Shown here piece by piece: positions 9,529 through 19,014 of a stretch of DNA of 35,798 nucleotides. The stretch lies in contig PLQC01000168.1 of the NCBI GenBank assembly GCA_003159675.1, positions 43,036 through 78,833 on the forward strand, in the 5' to 3' direction. Position numbers and translations under genes: made by a program. The notes below the pieces were generated by a model, which was not told the DNA's origin, did not search any database, and saw only the letters and a list, made by a program, of their open reading frames with translations. The stretch's first letter is position 1. Each line of letters opens with the position of its first letter. Source of the DNA: Limisphaerales bacterium (GTDB lineage Bacteria > Verrucomicrobiota > Verrucomicrobiia > Limisphaerales > BOG-1460).

Positions 9529-9617
9529 AATGTGCCTTGTCTCATATCCCTACGATCTTACCCAAAGTTTGCATCTTCACAGAGGAAAAAACAATTGCGC
9601 GGCTCCCGGTTTTTGGT

Positions 9618-10256
9618 TCAGCCGCCCCGGTTGAAGCAGAACCGCAGCGCGCGCTCGTAGTCCGACGGTGTGTCCATGTCGAAATCCAACCCGGCATCAT
9701 CCGATTCAAAAACGGCCAATCTGTCCGCGTGCGATTCGAGAAACTGCCTGAGGTCGGCGGCCGGATGATCCCTCAGCGCATCAAACACGGATTTCGGCAG
9801 CAACACCGGATGGCGTGGCCGACCCTGACGCGAAGGCTGGCAAATCCTGTCTCGGTTCGCTGCCCCGAAATCCAGCAAGGCTTGCAAAGTTGCCGCTCTC
9901 AGGTGCGGTTGGTCCCCAAGAGCGATCATCCAATGCGTCAATTCTCCCTTCCAGCCACCCCAGGCGGCAGCGCGTTGAATCGAACTGAACATGCCACGGT
10001 CGGGGTCCGGATTGAAGATCCGATTTTCCACCGGGAAATGAAGCCGGTCCAGTTCCTCCTCGATTGCGTGGGCGTCCCTGGCGCACACAACGGCGATCTG
10101 CCCGCCCAGCAGTGATCTCCACGTTCCGATCAAATGACCGAGCACGGTCGTGTCACCCCAGGGCAATAGCAGCTTCGGCCGTCCCATTCGCCGCGAACTG
10201 CCGGCGGCGAGAACGATCACTCCGTAAGAAAAACTTTCCTTGCCTGGCTCACACAT
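9618..10256 (-). CDS. MobA-like nucleotidyltransferase (molybdenum cofactor cytidylyl-/guanylyltransferase family)
   Basis: 212 residues from ATG 10256; a TTG at 10286 would add ten residues but is less likely. The N-terminus has the NTP-binding signature LAAGSSRRMGRPKLLLPW of the MobA/MocA (NTP_transferase_3) fold, with the signature lysine, then VCARD, DRGMFSSIQ and the metal-binding region ALGDQPHL. The C-terminal DMDTPSDYERAL is typical of MocA-type proteins. It probably transfers CMP or GMP to molybdopterin; specificity cannot be decided. No molybdoenzyme or other cofactor gene is nearby. It is divergent from the GH8 gene, with about 150 bp between them holding both promoters. Confidence 0.82.
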   Translation of the reverse strand: MCEPGKESFSYGVIVLAAGSSRRMGRPKLLLPWGDTTVLGHLIGTWRSLLGGQIAVVCARDAHAIEEELDRLHFPVENRIFNPDPDRGMFSSIQRAAAWGGWKGELTHWMIALGDQPHLRAATLQALLDFGAANRDRICQPSRQGRPRHPVLLPKSVFDALRDHPAADLRQFLESHADRLAVFESDDAGLDFDMDTPSDYERALRFCFNRGG

Positions 10257-10412
10257 GCGATCTGCAGGATACCACTCCGCTCTCAAGACCTGAAGCCCTG
10301 TTCGGCATCCGCGCGGGATTTCTTCTTGCGCTACAAGCCGGGCCGACTCAACCTGCGTTCATTGATCCAGACCTCGTTCCATGGCCAGCCCTCAAGTGGT
10401 TGGAATCGGCGT

Positions 10413-11798
10413 ATGAACCGGTTGTTCCACATGAAAACCGGCGTTGTCTGGCTCGTCATTTTTTGGAGCGGGATCCTGTTGGCCCCGATGCCGATGAACG
10501 CTGCTCCGAATCAGCCGGAGCCGAATGCCACCCTGCAGACACTGCCGTCCGACGGAAAGGCGACGACCCCGGCCGGCCCGGATGGTTCGGGAGCATTCGC
10601 CACCGGCCACTACCGCAACCTGTTTGTCGAGGCAGGGCATCCGCAACAGGAGGTGACGGCGAGAATCAATGCGGCTTTCCATCAGTTATTTCATGGCAAC
10701 CCGGACTCACAGACGGTCTATTACCCGGCAGGCGCCAACTCCAACGGACCGCTCGGTTACGTCACCGACATCAAACATCATGATGTGCGCACCGAAGGGA
10801 TGTCCTACGGAATAATGATCGCCGTTCAACTGGACCGGAAGGCCGAGTTCGATGCGATTTGGAACTGGGCAAAGACCTTCATGTACCACGACTCGCCCAC
10901 GCACCCGTCCTACGGTTTCTTTTCGTGGTCCCTGAAGACGAATGCCGTTCCGAACAGCGAACTCGTGGCCCCGGACGGCGAGGAATATTTTGTCATGGCG
11001 CTCTACTTCGCCGCGAACCGCTGGGGTAATGGCGGAGGCATCTACAATTACCACACCGAGGCCGACCGGTTGCTGGCCAACCTCCGCCACCGCGCGCTCA
11101 TCCATGGCTCGGTCATCATGCCTCGCGGAAATACGAACTCGATCGTCGTCACCGCCGGACCGCTCTTCAATGCCGACTATAAGATGGTTCGTTTTTCTCC
11201 CAGCAGCGAAGTGCCGGATCACACGGATCCTTCCTATCATCTGCCCGCGTTTTACGAGTTGTGGGCGCGCTGGGGTCCGCGGGCGGATCGGGATTTCTGG
11301 ACCGGGGCCGCCTCGGCGAGCCGCGACTTCTTTCAGCGCGCCACGGACCGCATCACGGCCCTGGCGCCGGACTATGCGAATTTCGACGGCACACCACACG
11401 CCAGTTCGTGGAACAAAGGGACGGTGAATTTTAGATTCGATGCGTGGCGCACGGCGATGAACTGGTCCATGGACTGGTCCTGGTGGGCAAAGGACGCCCG
11501 CGAAAGACAACTGAGCGACCGGCTGCAGGCGTTTTTCGAATCCAAAGGCATGCCCGTTTACGGGTGCCAGTTCACTCTGGACGGAAGCAGGCAACTGGAT
11601 GATGGACACGCGCCGGGTTTGGTGGCAATGAACGCCGTGGCCAGCCTGGCAGCCACCGACCCGCGGGCGCGCGAATTCGTGGATGCGCTCTGGAACACGC
11701 CGGTCCCCGACGGAATCGAGCGCTATTACGACGGCCTGTTGTACCTGATGGCCCTGCTCCATTGCAGCGGCGCGTATCGCATCTGGTTGCCGTCTTAA
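10413..11798 (+). CDS. Secreted glycoside hydrolase family 8 (exo-oligoxylanase type)
   Basis: 461 residues from ATG 10413 (ATG 10431 also possible). The signal peptide covers about residues 1-31 (hydrophobic VVWLVIFWSGILLAP, Ala-rich cleavage site). The GH8 alpha/alpha barrel follows: the general acid is expected in VRTEGMSYG (Glu128) and a second conserved acid in APDGEEYF (Asp188). The sequence resembles reducing-end xylose-releasing exo-oligoxylanases more than endo-cellulases, judging by HHDVRTEGMSYG and the overall length. It would trim xylo-oligosaccharides in the periplasm. The next gene encodes GH115 alpha-glucuronidase only 49 bp away, so the two likely form a xylan operon. A cellulase or chitosanase activity is less likely. 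Confidence 0.9.
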   Translation: MNRLFHMKTGVVWLVIFWSGILLAPMPMNAAPNQPEPNATLQTLPSDGKATTPAGPDGSGAFATGHYRNLFVEAGHPQQEVTARINAAFHQLFHGNPDSQTVYYPAGANSNGPLGYVTDIKHHDVRTEGMSYGIMIAVQLDRKAEFDAIWNWAKTFMYHDSPTHPSYGFFSWSLKTNAVPNSELVAPDGEEYFVMALYFAANRWGNGGGIYNYHTEADRLLANLRHRALIHGSVIMPRGNTNSIVVTAGPLFNADYKMVRFSPSSEVPDHTDPSYHLPAFYELWARWGPRADRDFWTGAASASRDFFQRATDRITALAPDYANFDGTPHASSWNKGTVNFRFDAWRTAMNWSMDWSWWAKDARERQLSDRLQAFFESKGMPVYGCQFTLDGSRQLDDGHAPGLVAMNAVASLAATDPRAREFVDALWNTPVPDGIERYYDGLLYLMALLHCSGAYRIWLPS

Positions 11799-11847
11799 CC
11801 CCGCCGTGAGGCCCGGCAATGCCGGAAGATCATAAAAATGAAGTGGC

Positions 11848-14829
11848 ATGATCGCTGGAACTGATCTCGTTCGCCGCCTTGGCCTGACTTGCTGCAGGCA
11901 GCTTTATCATGCCCTTGGCAGGCAGGATCGGCGGGTCGCACTTTGGAAAAAGGGCTCCGCGCTCGCCGCCATTTGTGCTCTTGCCTTCCTTTGCGATGCT
12001 CATGCCATCGGCCAGACTCAATACGTGCAGAACGTTTCCAGTCCCGGCAGCTTCCCCATCGTTCGACAAAATGTTCCGGCGGTCCTCCTGGTGGACACAA
12101 ACGACTGGGCGGGCGTCGCGCGCGCCGTCGGTGATTTGCGGGCGGACATTGTGCGGGTCACCGGCTGCACGGCTATGATTGCGCACGAGGAAGGAGATTT
12201 GGGAACCCATGTCATTCTCATCGGCACCCTCGGCAGAAGTCCGCTGATCGATCGATTGGTTCGTCACAGGAGACTCGATGTATCGCAAATCGCCGGCAAG
12301 TGGGAATCGTTCCTGATCCAGCTCGTGCCGGATCCGCTGCCCGGTGTTGCCAGTGGCCTGGTCATCGCCGGCAGCGACAAGCGCGGAACCCTCTATGGCA
12401 TCTACGATCTGTCCGAGGAGATCGGCGTGTCGCCCTGGTATTGGTGGGCGGACGTGCCGGTTCGACATCAGGATGAACTCTTTGTGAAACCGGGGCGATA
12501 TGTGCAAGGGCCGCCGGCGGTCCAATATCGCGGCATTTTTTTGAACGACGAAGCGCCGTCGCTCACGGGTTGGGTGAAGGAAAAATACGGCGATTACAAC
12601 CACGGCTTCTACACGAACGTCTTCGAGCTCCTGCTCCGCCTGAAAGCCAATTACCTCTGGCCCGCCATGTGGAACAATTGCTTCAACGAGGACGATCCCC
12701 TGAATCCAAAGCTCGCCGACGAATACGGCATCGTCATGGGAACGTCCCACGTCGAACCCATGATGCGGGCGGACAAGGAATGGAACCGGAAGGGTTACAC
12801 CGCTGCCGAATGGAACTACGACATTCACCCAAACGAGCTCCGCGCGTTTTGGAAGGAGGGCATCGAGCGAAACAAGGCTTGCGAAAATATCATCACCCTC
12901 GGCATGCGCGGGAAGATCGATACCCCGATGTCGGAGTCCGCGAACATCGCGTTGCTGGAAAAAATCGTGGCGGCCCAACGACAGATCATCTCGGATGTCA
13001 TGCACACCAACCCCGCGGCGGTGCCCCAGCTCTGGGCGTTGTACAAGGAGGTGCAGGAGTATTACGAAAAAGGGATGCGGGTGCCGGAGGATGTGATCCT
13101 GCTCTGGTGCGATGACAATTGGGGAAATCTCCGCCGGTTGCCGACCCCCGAAGAGCGGCGGCGAAGCGGCGGCGCCGGAATCTATTACCATTTCGATTAT
13201 GTCGGCGGGCCGCGGAATTATAAATGGGTCAACACGGTTCCCATCACGAAGGTTTGGGAGCAGATGAACCTGGCATATCACTACGGCGCCAACCGGATTT
13301 GGATCGTGAACGTCGGGGGGCTGAAGCTGAAGGAATTTCCCACGGAATTCTTCCTGAAGTTCGCCTGGGACCCGGAAAAATGGCCGAAGGAAAGAATCCA
13401 GGCGTACACCCGCCTCTGGGCCGCGCGTGAATTCGGCCCGGCCGATGCCCCGCAAATCGCCGATATCATTTCCAAGTACACGAAATACAACGGCCGGCGG
13501 AAGCCGGAGCTGCTCGAGCCGGCCACATTCAGCCTGGTGGATTATCAGGAGGCGGACAGGGTATTGGCCGATTGGAAATCCATCACAGCCGAAGCGGAAC
13601 AACTCTATCAGCGCCTGCCCGCGAATGCCCGGAACGCCTTCTTCGAACTGGTGCTTTATCCGACCAAGGCCTGCGAGCAGGTGAACGAACTCTACATCAT
13701 AGCCGCGAAAAACAGGTTGGAGTCGGGCCAGGGCCGGGCCGGCGCGAATGACCTTGCCACGCGAGCCCGGGAGCTGTTCCAAGCCGATGCGGACTTGTCC
13801 GCGTACTACAATCACACTCTGGCGGATGGCAAGTGGGACCATATCATGGATCAGACGCACATCGGCTACAATTCCTGGCAGCAACCGCCGAGCAACAACA
13901 TGCCTCGACTTTCCGAACTCGATGTTCCTGCGAAGGCGAAACCAGGCGTTGCCGTGGAGGGTTCGACGTCGGCGTGGCCGGGCGCCACCAACGAGGCGGT
14001 CTTGCCGGAGTTCGATGTGTTCAACCAGCCCCGGCATTACATCGACGTGTTCAACGAAGGCCGCGCGCCATTCAAGTTCTCGGCCGTGAGCAGCGCTTCC
14101 TGGATTGTGGTAACCCCGGCAGACGGAATGGTGGACAAGGAACAACGTCTATGGGTGACGGTGGACTGGAGCAAGGCGCCCGGCGGTTCGGAACGCGGCC
14201 GGGTGAAAATCACCGGTGCCGGGACGGAGCCGGTCACAGTGAACGTCGAGATGTTCAATCCACGGACACCGAAACGGGAGGCGTTGAAGGCTTTCGTGGA
14301 AACCGACGGTTATGTTTCCATCGAGGCGGAGCATTACACCCGGAAGATCGATGCCGGCGAGGCCCGGTGGGAAAGGATTGAGGATCTGGGGCGGACCGGG
14401 TCGTCCATGTCGATCTTCCCGGTGACGGCGCCGAGTGCGCTGCCGCCGCAAAATTCACCCCGCCTGGAATATCGGATGTATCTTTTCAATCCGGGAATGG
14501 TGGAGGTTGAAGCCCTCCTTTCGCCGACGCTGAATTTCATTCCTGGCCGGGGCTTGCGATTCGCGATGTCGTTCGACGACCAACCGCCGCGGATGATGAT
14601 CGCCGTGCCGGAGGGCTTCGTCGTTGATAACGGAAATCGGGACTGGGAACGGTCCGTGAAGGACAGCGTCCGCGCCGTCCGATCCACTTTCAGCCTGGCG
14701 CACACGGGTTACCACACGTTGAAAGTGTGGATGGTGGATCCGGGAGTCGTCTTGCAGAAGCTGGTTGTGAACCTCGGAGGCGTGAAGCCAAGCTACTTGG
14801 GTCCGCCCGAGAGCTACCGCGGTGAGTGA
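11848..14829 (+). CDS. Secreted glycoside hydrolase family 115 (xylan alpha-1,2-glucuronidase)
   Basis: 993 residues, normal for GH115. A hydrophobic stretch at 37-49 (ending CDAHA) is a signal peptide behind an unusually long N-terminal lead of about 33 residues, so the true start may lie further in. An N-terminal domain is followed by the catalytic region with YRGIFLNDEAPSLTGW, LKANYLWPAMWNNCFNEDD and MGTSHVEPMMRADKEW, all characteristic of the family, and by the C-terminal GH115 beta domain (about 800-985). The enzyme removes (4-O-methyl)-glucuronic acid from internal and terminal xylose of glucuronoxylan. With the adjacent GH8 and GH3 it makes a small glucuronoxylan degradation locus. No TonB-dependent or sugar transporter is present in the window. 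Confidence 0.93.
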   Translation: MIAGTDLVRRLGLTCCRQLYHALGRQDRRVALWKKGSALAAICALAFLCDAHAIGQTQYVQNVSSPGSFPIVRQNVPAVLLVDTNDWAGVARAVGDLRADIVRVTGCTAMIAHEEGDLGTHVILIGTLGRSPLIDRLVRHRRLDVSQIAGKWESFLIQLVPDPLPGVASGLVIAGSDKRGTLYGIYDLSEEIGVSPWYWWADVPVRHQDELFVKPGRYVQGPPAVQYRGIFLNDEAPSLTGWVKEKYGDYNHGFYTNVFELLLRLKANYLWPAMWNNCFNEDDPLNPKLADEYGIVMGTSHVEPMMRADKEWNRKGYTAAEWNYDIHPNELRAFWKEGIERNKACENIITLGMRGKIDTPMSESANIALLEKIVAAQRQIISDVMHTNPAAVPQLWALYKEVQEYYEKGMRVPEDVILLWCDDNWGNLRRLPTPEERRRSGGAGIYYHFDYVGGPRNYKWVNTVPITKVWEQMNLAYHYGANRIWIVNVGGLKLKEFPTEFFLKFAWDPEKWPKERIQAYTRLWAAREFGPADAPQIADIISKYTKYNGRRKPELLEPATFSLVDYQEADRVLADWKSITAEAEQLYQRLPANARNAFFELVLYPTKACEQVNELYIIAAKNRLESGQGRAGANDLATRARELFQADADLSAYYNHTLADGKWDHIMDQTHIGYNSWQQPPSNNMPRLSELDVPAKAKPGVAVEGSTSAWPGATNEAVLPEFDVFNQPRHYIDVFNEGRAPFKFSAVSSASWIVVTPADGMVDKEQRLWVTVDWSKAPGGSERGRVKITGAGTEPVTVNVEMFNPRTPKREALKAFVETDGYVSIEAEHYTRKIDAGEARWERIEDLGRTGSSMSIFPVTAPSALPPQNSPRLEYRMYLFNPGMVEVEALLSPTLNFIPGRGLRFAMSFDDQPPRMMIAVPEGFVVDNGNRDWERSVKDSVRAVRSTFSLAHTGYHTLKVWMVDPGVVLQKLVVNLGGVKPSYLGPPESYRGE

Positions 14830-15231
14830 CTTTCGAGCTTCGACAATAGTCCGCAAGAATTTCCCTTGTATTCCTATCCTATTGCTCGAACCATCGGTTT
14901 CAACCATGAAAGCTTTTGCAACCTCCCATTCCATTCCGAGCCGGGCGGCGCATCTTCTGGCGGCCTTGTTCCTGTGCGTCCTTGTATCACCGGCGCCGGC
15001 GGCCATGCCCGGCGCCGGGACAAACGAGGATTTTTCGGCGGTACCCGGACAGTAGTGATCTCGTCCTCGCCGGTCATGTCAAAAACTCAGTTCTCCTTTG
15101 AAGCCGCGGTCGCCTGCCGCGTTGAAGCCGGGCGAAAACCGGAGGATGGCGGGGCAAGGTACCCAATTCGGCGACGGCTCCAAATCCCAAACCCGGGACG
15201 CCAAACCAAGCAGGAGAACAATGTCAAAATT
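14830..15231. other. Intergenic stretch with a gene remnant and a possible repeat end
   Basis: 402 bp between convergent GH115 and GH3 genes. It contains the signal-peptide stub listed separately (14906-15055) and no other believable gene. Near the right end, a ribosome-site-like AGGAG precedes ATG and a frame that closes after four codons at TCTAGGACCGACCCC. I recall similar sequence at the ends of repeat elements, but this is memory only. The stop codon of the GH3 gene falls inside it. Confidence 0.4.
14906..15055 (+). pseudogene. Signal-peptide stub of a lost secreted protein
   Basis: The 49-codon frame from ATG 14906 reads as a complete signal peptide (MKAFATSHSIPSRAAH, then a hydrophobic LLAALFLCVLV core and APAA cleavage site) followed by only about 17 residues of mature sequence before a stop. 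Such a short tail cannot be a functional enzyme. The position inside the xylan locus suggests another secreted hydrolase or esterase whose body was deleted, but the family cannot be named. A short secreted peptide is a less likely alternative. Confidence 0.5.
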
Positions 15232-17556
15232 CTAGGACCGACCCCTGCACGACCCCTTCACTGCCTTCTTGCTCCAGTGCACAGTAGCCGGCTTCACCTG
15301 GCTTGTTGAGCTGCCGCCGATCCGGATCATGAATTCCCCTGGTTCCCAATCGTATTCCAGTTTGCCATTATAGAATTTCAGATCTTCAGAGGTGATGCGG
15401 AACGTCACTTCCTTGGTCTCGCCCGGCTGCAAGCGCACTGTTTGGAACCCCCGCAAGTCCTCCACGCTGCGCGTCACGCTGGCCACCGGCTGGCTGAGGT
15501 ACAACTGCACCGTCTCCTCACCAGCACGCTCCCCCGTATTGGTCAGGCCGACCGACGCCACCAGCGTCTCCTCATCTGCCAGCGCGGTTTTGCTCAGCTT
15601 GACGTCCCCGTAGGAAAACGTCGTGTAGCTCAAGCCGTAGCCGAACGCATACAATGGGTCATTCGGCACGTCGAGGTAACGGGAAACATACCTATATCCC
15701 GGATCCCCCGTGTAGGGACGCCCCGTGTTCTTGTGATTGTAATAGATGGGGATTTGGCCGACATTGCGCGGAAAGGTCGCCGTCAGTTTTCCCGACGGAT
15801 TGTAATCGCCGAACAGCACATCGGCCACGGCATTGCCCGCTTCGGTGCCGCCAAACCAGGTTTCGAGAATCGCGCCGCAATGCTTCGCTTCCCAGGTCAA
15901 CGTCAACGGCCGGCCGTTCATCAGCACCAACACGAGCGGTTTGCCGGTTTCCACCAGCGCTCGCAAAAGTTCCTTTTGACTTTCCGGAAGTCCGATGTCG
16001 CTGCGGCTCGCGGCCTCGCCGCTCATGCCGGAGGATTCCCCCAGCACCGCCACCACCACGTCCGCGCGGGCCGACACTGCCACCGCTTCCGCCACCATCT
16101 CTTGCGGCGAACGACTGTCCACCGGAATGTCATCGCCGAACGCCTTCAGCGTTGCCCGCAGCGCAGGATCATCGACGAGGTTTGCGCCTTTCGCGTGCAG
16201 GAGCGTCACCGCGGAACCGGCCACGTTGCTGATCCCCGTCCGAACGCTGACTGCCTGTCGCCAGTCGCCGGCGGCGCGCCAACTGCCCAGCAGATTCTGC
16301 TGGTCATCCGCCAGCGGACCCACCAACGCAATGATCCCGGATTTCCTCAAGGGGAGAATCTGCCGGTCGTTCTTCAGCAGGACAAACGATTGCTCCGCGA
16401 ATTCCCGCGCGGCTTTCCGGTTTTCCGGCGTGAGGATTTCCCTGCGGGCCCTTTCCTCCGTGCAGCCGCGATAGGGATCGGCAAACAACCCGAGCTTGTA
16501 CTTTGCCTCGAGTATTCGCCGGCAGGCTTGATTGATCATTGACTCTGAGATTTCTCCGTGCGCGGCCAGTTCCGGCAAATACTTGAGGAAGGTCTCGCTC
16601 ACCATGTCCATGTCCACCCCGGCTTTCAGGGCCAATTCGGCATCCTTTCGCAAATCGCCCATGCCGTGCTCGCTCAATTCATTGATGGCCGTATAGTCGG
16701 TGACGACGAAGCCTTGGAAGCCCCACTGCGTTCGTAGCAGGTCCGTGAGCAGCCAGCGATTGGCCGTTGCCGGCACCCCGTTGATCTCATTGAAGGAACA
16801 CATGACGCTGCCGGCTCCGGCCTCCACGGCCGCCCGGTATGGCGGCAGATAATATTCGTACATCTGGAGGCGGCTCATATCCACGGTGTTATAGTCCCGG
16901 CCCGCCTGCACCGCGCCGTATAAGGCAAAATGCTTCACGCATGCCATCAGCGCGTTGCTCCGGCTGAGGTCGCCGCCCTGGTAACCACGCACCATCGCCC
17001 GAGCGATCTGCGCGCCCAGATACGGGTCTTCCCCCGCTCCTTCCGCAATTCTTCCCCAGCGCGGGTCCCGGGCGATATCCACCATTGGCGAGAACGTCCA
17101 GTTCAAGCCATCGGCGCTCGCTTCAGCCGCGGCAATGCGCGCGCTCCGCTCGATCGAATCCAGGTTCCAGGTGCAAGAGAGCCCAAGCGGGATCGGAAAA
17201 ACCGTCTTGTGGCCGTGAATGACATCGTACCCGAACAGCAGCGGGATACCCAAACGGCTCTCCATTACGGCCAGCGATTGCAGCTTCCGCACCGCCTCCG
17301 GTGTGTAGGTGTTAAAAACCCCACCCACCAAGCCCTGGCGAATTTTTGTTTCCGCGTCCTTGCTAAGCACCGGCCCGGTCACATCGAAGCCCACGGACAG
17401 CAGATTCAATTGCCCGATTTTTTCCTCCAGCGTCATCCGGCTCATCAAATCGCCAATGAAGGCGCTCATTTGGGGATCGATGGCCGGCGGTTGGGCATAA
17501 AGGCAGCTCGACATCATCACCCCGATCAAGCCCATGATCAGTCTGGTTCTTTTCAT
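15232..17556 (-). CDS. Secreted glycoside hydrolase family 3 beta-glucosidase/beta-xylosidase
   Basis: 774 residues, BglX-like in layout. Signal peptide 1-21 (cleavage near LYA-QPP). The (beta/alpha)8 domain carries LGLSCTWNLD, the KHF motif (208-210) and the nucleophile Asp287 in GFVVTDYTA. An alpha/beta sandwich domain follows from about 390, and a fibronectin type III-like domain from about 680 to 755. It removes terminal beta-linked glucose or xylose from oligosaccharides in the periplasm; context favours xylo-oligosaccharides. The last residues (GSCRGRS) look foreign and coincide with the repeat-like sequence at the stop codon, so the original C-terminus may have been slightly longer or different. 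It is convergent with GH8/GH115 and so separately transcribed. Confidence 0.92.
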   Translation of the reverse strand: MKRTRLIMGLIGVMMSSCLYAQPPAIDPQMSAFIGDLMSRMTLEEKIGQLNLLSVGFDVTGPVLSKDAETKIRQGLVGGVFNTYTPEAVRKLQSLAVMESRLGIPLLFGYDVIHGHKTVFPIPLGLSCTWNLDSIERSARIAAAEASADGLNWTFSPMVDIARDPRWGRIAEGAGEDPYLGAQIARAMVRGYQGGDLSRSNALMACVKHFALYGAVQAGRDYNTVDMSRLQMYEYYLPPYRAAVEAGAGSVMCSFNEINGVPATANRWLLTDLLRTQWGFQGFVVTDYTAINELSEHGMGDLRKDAELALKAGVDMDMVSETFLKYLPELAAHGEISESMINQACRRILEAKYKLGLFADPYRGCTEERARREILTPENRKAAREFAEQSFVLLKNDRQILPLRKSGIIALVGPLADDQQNLLGSWRAAGDWRQAVSVRTGISNVAGSAVTLLHAKGANLVDDPALRATLKAFGDDIPVDSRSPQEMVAEAVAVSARADVVVAVLGESSGMSGEAASRSDIGLPESQKELLRALVETGKPLVLVLMNGRPLTLTWEAKHCGAILETWFGGTEAGNAVADVLFGDYNPSGKLTATFPRNVGQIPIYYNHKNTGRPYTGDPGYRYVSRYLDVPNDPLYAFGYGLSYTTFSYGDVKLSKTALADEETLVASVGLTNTGERAGEETVQLYLSQPVASVTRSVEDLRGFQTVRLQPGETKEVTFRITSEDLKFYNGKLEYDWEPGEFMIRIGGSSTSQVKPATVHWSKKAVKGSCRGRS

Positions 17557-17637
17557 TTCTCATTGCAGTCTTCCGAGGTTTTTCGTGCTCATATCATAGT
17601 TCTCCTTTGCAGGCTTCATGTAAACCGCCGGGAAAAG

Positions 17638-18963
17638 TCATCCATAAAACTTGATCAGGATTCCCTCCACCTGATCAGGAGTAGCCTTCATGCTTGAAGC
17701 CTGTTCACGAACGAAGATTTCGTGATCGAGAAAATAAAGAGGTTGTTCACCACGCGGAACAAATATCCGCAACACGGTCTTTCCTTGGTGAACAATGAAA
17801 TCCACAGCCACCGAAATCACGGGTTTGATTGATTGTGTGGTAATTTCGCGAATCCGCTTCAGCTCGCGGTCCTTGATCGTCGGCGAATCGCAGTCAACGC
17901 CAACTACTCCGCACTTGTCATCGACGCCCAGGAAAATCGTGCCGTTGTTCGTGTTGGCGAACGCCACAATCGCTCTAGCGAGGTGCTCATCAGCAAGACC
18001 CCGCTTAAACTCGATCGATTGTGATTCACCATCTTTCAGCGCCTGCTCAAGCGAGGCTGCTTGCGGACGGTGCCGCCAGTCCTCGACTGCAAGGAACACG
18101 ATCACAACCGCCAAGGCGGTCAGCCAGGATGCCAACGTCGCAATTGCGTTGAAGACGATATGCTGGCGAATCACATGCTCCTCGCCAGTGACTTCTTTGG
18201 GTATAATAATTGTGCCGACGTCATCGCCTCGTGCGTCCAGAATGGGCTTGGAGACGAGCAGATACGACTTGCCGCCTCGCTGGATCAATCCACGTGTTTT
18301 TGCCAGCTCGGAAACGGATCTCGGTTCCACTTTGAGTGGAAACCAGTCAGCCTCGAACAGCAAGTTGTCCGAATCATCGATGATCGCATAATCCACCTGA
18401 GCTGATATTTGCCGGGTATGAACCTTTAAGGCTTCCTCAATTGTGGAGCCAAATTCGTGACCGGCGCTCTTTAGAATCTCATCTGGAGCGTTAATATCTT
18501 GAGGATTCCAGATCCCCAAAGCGACAACGCCTCCTTTGACCTTTATTGCAAACTCTCTCCAGGTTTCGCCCGTTTCCTTTACTTTTACGGTCTTCGGTTC
18601 GGTGAGAATTGAATCGTCAAGCAGTTTGGCGTGGCCAATCAGGTCGGGAATGAACCCGGCCGTTTCAACAACTATTCCATCCGACGTGAACACGAATACA
18701 TGTGGAGCTTGGATATCTTCCGATTGGCGAAATGCCGTCAGATCCCATTTGTCTTTGTAAGCAATCTCCGCGACAACTTCGTCAGTCCATTGCTGCAACT
18801 GCAGCTCTGCTGATTTATAAACCCCGTGACGAACGAAAAGGTATTGGGCAACTGCAATAAGCGAAAACAAAAGTGCGAAAACCACGGCGAACATCGGGGC
18901 GCGTTTACGAATCACCCTGTAAATGAACTTTGCGGAAAAATTGTCTGTGGCCGCAGAATTCAT
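17638..18963 (-). CDS. Membrane-anchored sensor protein with C-terminal Schlafen AlbA_2 domain
   Basis: 441 residues. A membrane helix at about 24-44 and another at about 270-293 bracket a roughly 225-residue extracytoplasmic region with sensor-like features (FVFTSDGIVVETAGF, VDYAIIDDSDNLLFEADW). The cytoplasmic C-terminus (309-441) is an AlbA_2 domain: ESQSIEFKRGL, then AIVAFANTNNGTIFLGVDD and GVVGVDCDSP. AlbA_2 domains bind or cut nucleic acids in Schlafen-like proteins and are frequent in defence loci. A strong GGAGGAGAG ribosome site lies upstream, and the ATG overlaps the stop of an hsdS-end remnant as ATGA, which points to translational coupling with hsdS. Function unknown; signal-gated control of restriction or an RNA/DNA effector are possibilities. 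Confidence 0.8.
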   Translation of the reverse strand: MNSAATDNFSAKFIYRVIRKRAPMFAVVFALLFSLIAVAQYLFVRHGVYKSAELQLQQWTDEVVAEIAYKDKWDLTAFRQSEDIQAPHVFVFTSDGIVVETAGFIPDLIGHAKLLDDSILTEPKTVKVKETGETWREFAIKVKGGVVALGIWNPQDINAPDEILKSAGHEFGSTIEEALKVHTRQISAQVDYAIIDDSDNLLFEADWFPLKVEPRSVSELAKTRGLIQRGGKSYLLVSKPILDARGDDVGTIIIPKEVTGEEHVIRQHIVFNAIATLASWLTALAVVIVFLAVEDWRHRPQAASLEQALKDGESQSIEFKRGLADEHLARAIVAFANTNNGTIFLGVDDKCGVVGVDCDSPTIKDRELKRIREITTQSIKPVISVAVDFIVHQGKTVLRIFVPRGEQPLYFLDHEIFVREQASSMKATPDQVEGILIKFYG

Positions 18964-19013
18964 TGAAACTCTCCTCCGGAGGCGCGGTCGAGGATGGCGG
19001 GGAGGCGGGCAAC
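18960..19013 (-). pseudogene. Remnant of a second hsdS 3' end
   Basis: On the minus strand this segment reads RLPAILDRASGGEFQ and a stop. It matches the last residues of the intact HsdS just upstream, LPSILDKAFRGELS, including the spacing to the stop. The stop TGA overlaps the ATG of the AlbA_2 gene (ATGA). This is a fossil of an HsdS C-terminus, left when the present hsdS or its end was replaced. Confidence 0.7.
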
Positions 19014-19014
19014 G

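Noticed and set aside
11830-14145. 771-residue minus-strand frame
   Set aside because: Antisense to the GH115 gene; a long shadow caused by high GC at third codon positions.
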